Below are positions 45,941-57,400 of a stretch of 64,000 bases of DNA, in pieces. The position numbers and the translations under genes were made by a program. Source of the DNA: Tubiluchus corallicola (lineage: Eukaryota; Priapulida; Priapulimorpha; Priapulimorphida; Tubiluchidae); assembly GCA_030141605.1 (NCBI GenBank), contig JAQGDQ010000932.1:1-64000 (forward strand), read 5' to 3'. How positions within the stretch are numbered: position 1 is the stretch's first letter; each line of letters opens with the position of its first letter. The notes below the pieces were generated by a model. That model was not told where the DNA came from, ran no database searches, and worked only from the letters and a program-made list of their open reading frames with translations.

Positions 45941-46662
45941 CAGGGATGTTACCAAAACTCGATTTATAAACCAAAATTTATCAAACATAAGAAACCAAAC
46001 AGAAACATTTTTGCAAGAAACTAGTATTAAAACTGAAAAAAGAAAATCCTAAAATAAGTGAAATATCTTGTTTTGTTTGTTTGCTGTGATACAAAATTAC
46101 TGATAAAAAACACAATGATGTTTTATAGTAAAGAACCGCAAGTTTGATGGAGTGACTTACGTTAGAAAATGTGTTATAATGTTTTTGAATTTAAGTTTCC
46201 TTAATGATTAACGTTTAAAGATTGTAATGGTTCGTTAAAATAAAGAATTTTTATTTTGTAAATATTTTGTTATCTATATTTCATAAATTATAAAATTAAA
46301 ATGATTATGCTGAAATAAATTCAAGCGTGGTCTAAGATTTCGGTTGATTGGCCCTAAAACTTCACAGTGGTCAACACTGAAGATTTGCCTGATTGCTGTG
46401 AAGAGCACATAACAAACTGTTACGTAAATGAAATTTTCGCTTTATTTGAACTATTTTAGCCAAAATTTTGCAGCGGTTTTTGACACCTAGGAGGAAAGAA
46501 AAGGTTAATTGGATAAATACTAGTAAAACCTCGGAAAATGCTACCGAAAATTACCGGAAACTTCCGCTACGAAACTTAATAAATTTCGTCGAAACCAAAA
46601 CTTAACCGAAAGTGCAATTATCAACAAACTGAACCGAAAATTTCGATTCGGTAACATCCTTG
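45941..46662. mobile_element. hAT-like element, family K copy 1
   Basis: Ends cagggatgttacc and ggtaacatccttg are inverted repeats. Flanking octamers ctaatagc and ctaacagc match at seven of eight positions. An interior block (about 46230-46510) recurs inverted inside the element at 47005-47644. No transposase frame. Confidence 0.85.
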
Positions 46663-47004
46663 CTAACAGCCACTCCGCTTATCAGTTAGTGAAGCTGAAA
46701 CTCTAATATTAAAAAGAGACAGTGAAATTGTTTTGGACAATAGTTCGTTTGACATGATAGTTTACTTTAGATGATGGTTCGTGAGTATTACAGAAGTCGT
46801 GAGAAATACCTTCCAAAAGTCTATTTTATGGCATTTATCGTAGTGATGATTTTAGTGCTTCAAACAGTTATAATTTCATGCTATACGTGGTATATAGTAC
46901 ATAGTATATTAAGTATATAATCAGGTATTTGTATTTGGCTAAGATAAAATAAGAATGCCAACAATTAATTCGCACACAAAAGTTACACATTCGCACATCA
47001 AATT

Positions 47005-47644
47005 CAGGGACGAGAATTTTCCTCGCATACGCGGAATTCCGAGTTTTTGGAAGACCAATAGTGCCATTTTTGTAAATCGTGTAAATTCGTTGAGAAAATT
47101 TTTCGGGGTTGAACCTTGTTTTCATCGAAATCGTAACCGAAACTTTCAGTAGCATTTTTTCAAGGTATTTATCTGACTTACCTTTCATCTCCTAGATGTT
47201 AAAAAGCGCTGAAAAATTTTGGCTAAAATAGTTCAAATAAAGCGTAAATTTCGTTTATTTGATAATCTGTACGATTTGTAGCATGCATTTTACGGCAATG
47301 TGGCATATCTTCATTGCTGGTAAATGTGATGCTTTGAGGCCTCCAGACACAAACAACCAAAATACCACAGCGTAATTTGAATAAAAGCAAGTTTAATTTT
47401 ATAATTTATGAAATATAGGCAACAAAATATATGCAAAATAAAATTTGTTAATTTTTTGAAGCTTCACGATCATATGTATCATGTATCCTTGATAGTTGGG
47501 TATTTTAAATTATGCATGAAACAAGGTAATTGATATTTTAAGTCCACTTAGAGGCTCACTAGGGTCACAAAATTGCAATTTGTTGATGCCCCCAAACTTT
47601 CGGCCTGTTTCAGAGTTTTTTGCAATTTTTCATTCTCATCCCTG
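47005..47644. mobile_element. hAT-like element, family K copy 2
   Basis: Left end cagggacgagaattttc and right end cattctcatccctg. The outer parts match 48440-48938 in the same orientation, while 47150-47450 matches 46230-46510 inverted. The flanks share only caaatt, so the target duplication is unclear. Confidence 0.78.
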
Positions 47645-47774
47645 CAAATTCATAAAAATCATCTGGGAAATCTTCTGGCTAGCCATCTCACGCGTAACAT
47701 CGCCAGATCGTGTTTGTGTTAATAGAGGAAACCTTTCCACAAATGTACTACTATTCGATACAAGCTTGCTCTAA

Positions 47775-48060
47775 ACAGTTTCCCATATTTCTCATGGAAA
47801 ATGCAAAAACAAAGTGAAAGTCGGAATGCAAATTGTATGATAAATAAAATTCCGGGAAGATTAAAGTCGCGAAAGGCTGAAAAACTGCTTGGTTTTGTCG
47901 GAAAGTAGCAAGTGAGGAACATTTCATCTCTGGTACGCATAAAATTTGCGGAGAAGTCGGAAATTAGGCCATTTCCATTTTTCATGGCCATTTCTGTTTT
48001 AGTCGGCCATTTTCTTGAATTCCGCCCATTTTCCGTTATCCTTACACAAATATTTGTCAT
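47775..48060 (+). mobile_element. Dispersed repeat family G, copy 2
   Basis: Same-strand match to 32575-32815, ending in gcccattttccg-rich sequence. Confidence 0.7.
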
Positions 48061-48423
48061 CGCGAAGAAATTAACCCGGAAACCATTGAGCTCCTCAAAT
48101 TCACTGCTATACTATGCCTTACATATCACCTGCATGTTTGCATACATATTTGCAGTTCATAGGCCAGTATTTCGCAGGCCAGCGACCAATCAGAAAGTAA
48201 CACGTTGTTGATTTAAGGCTGATTTAAGGCTATTTCTTCACTAAAGTTCTAGTTTTGAGTTTGGCATGTTGTTACTCGTTACATGACACAGCAGAATGTT
48301 GTACCTTCTTAGCAAGTGATAGTTTAGGCCAACAGAGGTAGGAGGTATGATGTGCCTATATTAAGCTACTTAATTTTTCATTATTCTCTGAGATTGTCTA
48401 TAATCGGGTTGTGATTTTGAAGA

Positions 48424-51400
48424 ATGGACGCGGCTAAAGCAGGGATGAGAACTTTTCGCGGATACGAGGAATTCCGAGTTTTTGGAAGACCAGTAGGGCC
48501 ATTTTTGTAAATCGCGTAAATTCGTTGAGAAATTTTTTTTACGGACCCAGTACATTATTTCACAAGCTGACTGCTAGTTGGCAGGCCGTCACTTTGTTTA
48601 CATCAGTGTAACCACGTGTGTATCTCCATGTATAAAAAGATATTATCAATTGTGCATAGTTATTTGAGTCAATTGCAGACAGTTTTTATATACTTTTGCA
48701 TAGGAGCGGCCAGTACTTAGGCGTTTTTGAGACAATTTGGTATCGTGTATCCTTGATAGTTGGATATTTTGAATTATGCATGAAACAAGGTAATTGATAT
48801 TTTAAGTCCACTTAGAGGTTATGCATGAAACAAGGTAATTGATATTTTAAGTCCACTTAAAGGTTCTCTGTGGCTTGCGCAGCCCCGAAACCCCCGGCCT
48901 GTTTCAGAGTTTTTTGCAATTTGTCATTCTCATCCCTGGGCTAAAGTGTTTCCACTGCAGTGGAAAAAGCTTGGACAACCTTTAATTATTGGTTTTGATG
49001 ATGGATTTGTTGCAGCAGGAAGAACAGGTAATAGATATTATCATGCTGCATTGTGGGATGTCCGATGCTGCGATAATTTTAGTGTGCGGATCGTTGCTAG
49101 GATACCACCGGAATTTTCTATCTTCGTCGTAAAACTATGACTGATTGTGACGCACTGTTTCAGATAGAGACAGGTTCATTGACGACGAACTTGCAGAAGT
49201 GAGAGAAAAATGCACGGAAAAGATCGACAGCACAAGCGTTGAAGCTTGCGTTCCCGCTATGGTCAGAGTACGAATCAGGTAGCTGTTTTACGCTACTCAC
49301 GTTAAAAAATCAACTAATGCTAACATGTAAAATCGTATATATTAATTCTATTGGTATGTTATATATATTAAATATATATATATATAAGATTCGAGGCTAC
49401 AGCTCACACCGGGCCCACCGGAAGGAATGGGGGGGGGGCAAAAAACGTCCAGAAATGGCCGTTTTTTTGCAAAAGATACCACTGAGATCTGAAGAACGGG
49501 AACGGGTCATGGGTGGTGCTGGCTATGGATAGATAGCCCGTTCAGCAGTGGGTCCAGTAGGTGTATTTAGAATTCGCGAGAGGGCGAATTCGCGTCCCGT
49601 AATGGGCATTTTCCCGGACCCAACTCCGGCTTTTTCGAAATTTTGGTCAAACAGCCTGCAGAATTTAAAATAATAAGCAATTCAATTCCATTCGTTTGTT
49701 TGTCTGAGTCTTGTGATCATATCACATTACAATATATGCTGCTTTAATACATTAGGGATGCAGAGAAACAGGGCGGTGAAAAATCTCATGGTTGCTGAGT
49801 TGCTCCACCCCTAACTTAAACATAACTGTAAATTGTAGTGGCAGAAAAATAAGTAAAATTTGTGAAGAAGTTGTTTTAATATTATATACTAATTGAAAAA
49901 CAGTGTACGCACACACACACACACACACACACTACCACACCCATGCACACGCATACACACATGCAAGCATGCACGCACGCACACACTCACACACACACAG
50001 AAGCATGCACGTGCACACACACAAGCATGCATGTGCACACACACACGTGCGCGCGCACGCACACACATACAAGCATGCATCCACACACACACACACAAGC
50101 ATGCATATATATATATTTTAGCTCTTCCTTAAAGAATTAAAATCGATAATAATATAATTGTTAGCAATCGCTAGTCATGCTCTATAGTTTACAGTGTACA
50201 GTTAAGTAAAATATACAAGAAAAAAGGTAAATTCAGCCAAGCTGTATAAGATTTTTTTAGACTAACATCTGTAACGTATTTCATACCGTCAATGTAAAAG
50301 TTTAATAAACCAAATTTAATAAGTCAATGAGCAAAGATTTTGGAGAATTCGAATCGTTGAAATCTTTGAATATATGCGTGCTTGCAAACCAAAATCGTCC
50401 ATATGTTGGCAAAGTTAAAACTACGTAATGATGCACGCATTTTATGTAATGATGCAGTGCAAGCAAAGAGAATGCTTCAAGGTAGAATGCACCAAAAATT
50501 TGGTTAAATGTCAATTTTATATTTTTTTATAAAACACAGCGCTAAATATATTGATCTTTAATATTCCAACATCAGATTGTTAGCAAAATGTTCAAAAAAT
50601 ACTTAAAAATCTAATTTCTCAACTTTTTTGTCTGGAAACTAGTACTACAATTGAGAAAAACTTGTATTTTCAAACTCCGGTAGCACCTCGGGGAAGCAGC
50701 CATTTTGCTTCGGGTTTTTTCTGTTGCGAAAAAGTAGTATCTCTTATTTGTAGGGCTTCGGATCTAACACTCGAATTCGATTCGGGCGAGTTTTTTTTAA
50801 TTCAGATGCCATTCGGGACTAAGATAGTGAATTCGAATGATTCATTATTTCAACTACATGCAGTCAAATCCTCGTTATACAGCCCCCCCCCCCCCCATAA
50901 TGCCAGCCTCGTTTCATGCCCAAGCTTTTGGCGAAACAAAATGTCTATATTTGCATTTTCATGTATTTGTTACTATTAATTATTATTAATGCACCTCGTT
51001 TTTGTTAAGTCCCTGAGTGTGGTGCTATAAAGACGTTTGATTGTATACCTCTTTATCATTAAACCGTTTGAAGCAGTCCTATTTATAACAACTTCTCTGC
51101 GCAATTTAAAGTGTAAAATCGAGAAATATTCCAAGCTGTTTTAAGACTGTCTTTTATTAGTGAGTCAGGAAGCTTTGATGATTTGGAAATCTTTAAAACT
51201 GAATTTGATTTGAAGAGAGAGGAGAGAGAGAGGGGGAGGGAGAGAGAGGGTGGAGGGAGAGAGAGAGATTGAGAGAGAGAGAGAGAGAGAGAGAGCTGGA
51301 GGGAGGGTTTGAGAGGGGGAGGGGGTTGAGATTGAGAGAGAGAGAGGAGGGAGGGAGGAATTGAGAGAGAGAGAGAGGGAGGGAGGGATTGCAAGAGAGA

Positions 51401-54400
51401 GGGAGGGAGGGATTGAGAGGGAGAGTGAGGGAGGAATTGAGAGAGAGACAGAGGGAGGGATTGCGAGAGAGAGGGAGGGAGGGAGTGAGAGAGAGGGGGA
51501 GAGATTGAGAGAGAGAGGGGGGAGGGAGGAATTGAGAGAGAGAGAGAGAATGCTTACTACTACTAATAATAGTATTGATATTGATGAGCTTTTTGAAGGT
51601 AAAGATTTGAGTAAAAGTTTTTAAGTGTCATTTCAGAAAAACCAAACACAAAGATCTCACTGTCTGCATCCAGTTTACTGAACAATATCCCAAGGAACAT
51701 CTCGTCGTGGAACTGAAGAGCAAAACACTTCCAGACAAATTTCTGGATGGACTATCTAGGTTGTGTGAGAAGGAAGCTGCTGATAAGCACCTGGGCAGGC
51801 GGCAGGTAAAATCATTATAAACTTTTGTGTTCAACTGAGTACAATGTAGGTAGCAGTGATGATGATGATGATGATGATGATAAAGATGGATGGTGGTTAC
51901 GATGATAAAAATGGTTGGTGATTATGATGATGACTGGATGATAAAGATGGATGTTGATTATGATGATAAAGATGGATGCTGATTATGATGATAAACATGG
52001 ATGGTGATTCTGATAATGATTAAGACAGTAAAGATGGATGATGATGATGATTATGATGAGAAAGGTGGATGGTGTTTACGATGATAAAGATGGATACTGA
52101 TTACGACGATTATTAAGACGATAAAGGTTAATGGTGGTGATGATTATGATGATAAAGATGGATGGTGGTTACGATGATAAAGATGGTTAGTGATTATGAT
52201 GATGATTGGATGATAAAGATGGATGGTGATTATGATGATGATCATGATGGTGATGGGTGTGGTGGATGTGATGATGGTAATGATATTGATGCTGCTGCTG
52301 CTGCTAACGATGATGATGATGATGATGACAATGTGTTGGAGGCAGCTGTAAGGATGGTACACTCAATAAAAATATAAAAAACGAGATACCAGGTATTTTT
52401 GTGTATGTATATGTGTAAGATATGTTTTTGACAAATATAGTTCGAAATCCGCTTGGCTGTGTACGTGAAAATAACGGGTATGGTGGTTTGGAGAACTATG
52501 TATGCCAATTTTCATGCTTCTTTCATTTTTTGCACAAATGTAATTATTTAACTTATTGAAATATTGAAAGGAAACATACTATTTTTTCAAGAATGACTTA
52601 CGTGAAAGAATTATTACCTCACAAACACAATTTCGCGTTCGCGCCACTAGTTCTTCCCTGTTACATGTGTTTCGCCATTCTCTATTTAGACGGGCACTAG
52701 CGCCTGCATTTTGGAAACGTATTGTACAAAAAACAGGTGCTGTACCTCTCAGTTCAGATGTGTTAGTTTATGACGCACATTCGACAGCTGATGTGTGAGC
52801 ACAGCAGTAAATCTGGAATTCGAATTTTTATCTTAAAACTTGTCTAGTTTTAGTACAACACGCTGAATATCTCACAGTAACACTGTACTGCAATTTTCGC
52901 TTTTGCAAACACGTGCTACTCGCTCGTGGAATATTTTTGCTGTTCAAAATTATGTTAGTTTGTGATGTCATAAATAGTTGGATTTGCCTGGCATTAATTA
53001 AGATTTTAATCTAGAACTTGTATATCGGAAACACTTTTGCAGTATTAATTGTGTTAGAATGTATACTTTTTATCGAACTTAAAAATGGGGTAGTATATGA
53101 AAAATCATCCTGTCTTCCTTTAAACAGCAGACTATAGTGTCATATTTGAGTGTGGCTTCTTGTTACAAGTGATTATTATGTAAATAAATAAATATTATTA
53201 TGTAGATAAATAAATAATAAATAAATTTTATTTTATTCGAGCCAATATTGTTGTTGGTTAAAAACTGGATTAGTTGAAGCCCTTGCGGTCACACCTGTGT
53301 TCTCTACTGTTACACCTTTATCGTATGCAAACTAGCGTTTTTAGTCATGTATATGCAGTCATACCTCGGTTTTCGACCATAATTCATTCCTAAAAAGTGT
53401 TTGAAAACCGATTTGGTTGAGAACCGAATCATTTATTCCCATAAGAAATAATTTAAAAGCAAATAATCCGTTCTCAAGCACCAAATGAACTGTAAAGTAT
53501 TATTAAAACGAAATATAATAATGCAACGATGTTTATTCAAACAGTAGATGTGATATTATTGATAAGAAAAACATAATAGAATTCCTTAGAAAGAAAAACA
53601 TAATTATTCCTGCATGAAAAAACCTTACGTGTTGGTAGCAATGTGATGGTATACGTAAGCAAGAGCAGAAACACGTGTGTGACTACTCTCGGGCGTGGTT
53701 GGGTACGCTCGGCTCTACTCGGCTCGCTGCGCATGCTTGGCAGTTGGTCGAGTACCGAAATTCTAATCGAGACAATTTCAACTCGAAGTTTGTGGTCGAA
53801 AACTGATTTGTGCGAGTACTGAGACGTTCAAAAATCGAGGTATGACTGTATATGTAATATAGCGTATGTATAATGTACTAAGGTATGACTCTATATGTAG
53901 CATAATATAATGTACAGCATGCAAAAGTAAATATATATATTTGCTAAAATTCAAAGTTGTTTATATTAATATACAGTTATACTGTAGCAAAATAGGTAAA
54001 CAGTAAGTTTATATGCATCTTTATAGCTTACTACTATTCATTTTATTATGTTTTTTTAGGGGCGTATTCAATTCTAAATATTAAACATTTTTCTTTTTAA
54101 AATTTTTGCACTATTTCATTTAATTTTTATACTATATTACACTAATTATTTCTATGCACTGTACAACTACAATATACTATAAAGTTTAACATTAGAATAA
54201 TGGCAACCTGTAGAGGACTGTATAGACGTATGTTTCCCTCGCATTTGGCATTTTTTGTTGCATCTTGATGTAATACCGATACTGTACTGTCCATGTGTGC
54301 GAAATGAAATGATTCTTGTTCCTATTCTTGGTACTCTATGACTCTATGCTTTCAGGTTTTGCTCGCAATTAAATTCATACGGAATTTCATCGAAGAAAAT

Positions 54401-57400
54401 CCGCTGTGCGTCTGCAGCGGAGAGATTAGCCGTTTAAAAAAGTTGCTGACCGACACGGACGAGTGTAAATTAAAGCAAAAATCGGGAACGGTCATTCTCA
54501 AGTTATTTCAAGGTGCTTACTGCTTAGACGTGCGGATAGGAATACCGGACGACTATCCGCTAGAACCTATAGGGTGAGTAATGAGGACGAGATTAACAGC
54601 TGCGAAGCAATAATCTTGGTTGAACTCATAACCAGGACGGCTTGAGTACGTTGACAGGTGTGGTAGGACCAGAACGTAGGTAATTCTTAAGAAAGTCTTC
54701 AGCAGTGCAATCGTTATGCAGATGGCCGTCGACTTGAGACCACAGTTTCGCTTATAAAACGACTTAGTTGGAACCGCATGGTCAAGCGTGCGCCCTCTAC
54801 ACGGGGAAGACATTGTGTTTACCACGTATTAAGTGTGGTGCCACCTATGATTAATTTATCAAAACATATAGTGATTTAAAGTTATTTTGTTTGAAAAAAT
54901 AGAAATAAAATACTATTAATAGTTGGTTTTGTATAATGAACTAATTAGGTTGTGCTCGGGTCGCAAAGTCAGAGACTTGCAAGTCACATAGGTCGTGAGT
55001 CATCAGATACCCGTACATCATATCTTGAGTGAGCAATTGGCCCATTGGCAAATTCTGCGATGCTGATGCGGCTCAGCTACAATTGTCTGTGTAGTACAGT
55101 CGACCCTCGTTAAACCGGACCCCGTTAGCCCGGATATCGGATAAGACGCACGTCATCCGTGGTAAAGGAAACTGACCGGTTTCCGACCGAGCCGGAGCGC
55201 TAAACACAACACGGCCTGCCAACTCACCACGAGCCATTGACGGGCCGAACCGGCTCGAGGTACCGCCCAGGCTGCTACGATTCTCGCCAAAATTCAGTTT
55301 GCTTACCCCATCGAAAGCACTCGCTAATTTCTTTATCCTCACAGATTAACTATTTTAAAGTAATATACAGTATAGTATATAGTGCACTGTATATAGGCCT
55401 TATTAAGGTGATTATTCCTGTATAATATAGACTATATATAGCATATCAGATGAATCGGACAATCAGCTAAACCGGACCACCCACCCACCCCCCAATTAGT
55501 CTGGTTTAATGAGGGTTGACTGTAGTTAGAACCGGACACTAAATCACCTGTCTATGACACACTGATAAGGTGCACAAGCTGGCAGCCAAATGTGAGAACT
55601 TTAACGTTCAATTCAAGCCTTCAATTCAAATAAGCCTTTTCGCAGTTTCGTTGCTGTAGGTCAAAGGTTAAGCAGTAAACGTACGGTCAAAGGTTAAGCG
55701 GTCAAAGGTAGGAGGGTAAGGTACCACAAACTCAACTACAACCATCACATTATGGGGGTAAAGCGAAGCCATCTGTCGCATCAGTTCGGTAACTTCAGTT
55801 GCTTTACGTGGACTTTATTTAATTATGCATTAGTCTGTGTGTAGAGTGATTTACTAGCAGGATCTTGGTTTTGGAATAAGAAGCAATGGACTCTAAGGTT
55901 CTAGCTAACTGTTAAAACTGTTACTATTACAATAACATGGGCTGCGAGACGTTGTCAAGTGTACACAAATGCATTGTCTGGATCACTTAACGTTTGACCT
56001 TTTCATGATCGTCATAAATCGCAGGAAGTGTGAAAAGGCTTATAGACGTTAAACATGTTTGATTTGATTTGAATTCTTCTTCTCAATTTGATAGACAATC
56101 CTTAAAAAATCACTTTGCGGCCTCGTGAATCCCATTTGGCTAGCCGATGGTCATGTTATGTCTACTTACTTGCTGTACTCTGCATTAAAGGAAGACCGGA
56201 CGATTGTTTAGACTCAATCTCATTTTAATTTACTGTATAAAATATATATTTTCTTACCTATAAAAGTTAACAATCGTTTCTTGTATTTGAATAATTAGCT
56301 AAGGAAGTTAATTAACGGCAACCGAACACAGCTATTGCTTACATCCGAAACTAACTACAGTTTGTGCAATGGTGGGCATCTTCCCTTGCGCATCAAACAC
56401 ATTTGCATAAGTGTTGCAGTATTGCTTAAATGCATGATGTCACGAAAATGGGCTTTACATCATACGACATCGCGAAACTAACGCAGCAGTTCATGATCAT
56501 GCTTATCACGGTACCGCCTTCTATTTGTCGGCCGCGCCCCACATGTGACAAAATGTTGCCAATCTTAGTAGCTTCACTGAGCCGCGCCTAGCTTTGAAAG
56601 TCTAACAAAATTTGAGTATCCGAGATAATTATTATTTAATCTTAGCTTTGATTTAAAATAAGCTATTGTAGTTTTCAATATTTTAGAGCATTCTTTATTG
56701 TGAACTCGTGTTTACACAGTCATCCGGTTTTCCATTAAGGATACTAATGACTCGGCTGCAGTCACTAAAGTCACTAAATGTTACTAATGTCACTAATGTT
56801 ACTAATGTATGTCACTAAATGTTACTAATGCGTGTCACTAAATTTTACTAATGTCACTAAATTTTACTAATGTCACTAAATGTTACTATTGTCACTAATG
56901 TCACTAAATGTTACTAATGTCACTAATGTTACTAATGTCACTGAAGTGAGCTGCATAAGCATCGGAATGCCAACTAAATTCTGTCTTTGTTTTACAGCAT
57001 TGAATTCAAATCTTGTAATTTTCCGAACATGTTTGAACGGATGTTTAATGCGAATGCCGCAGAAATATCTCGACAGTGCATCGAGCCTCCACTGAGAAAG
57101 AAGCCAAAGTAAGTACGCGAGAGACTTTACCATTACTATTATTATTATTATTATTTCTGTTATTATTATTGTTATTATTATTTTTTATTTTATTTATATG
57201 GTAGGAGAATTAGATTATAGATGGTTTAGTATTTTTGTGTTTGTTTGTAATTAGTACATATAATTTGTGTGTGCGATTGTATGTGTGACATAAAAAGTTA
57301 AATTCAAAATTAAAATTCTGATATAATTTTTTTCGCTTTGGTAATTTCGCTTTTTATAATAATCATTTATATAATTACCAAAGCGAAAAGAATTATATCA

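Noticed and set aside
48946-49140. Independent small ORF beginning at GTG
   Set aside because: It is the second half of the transposon-split first exon plus intron sequence.
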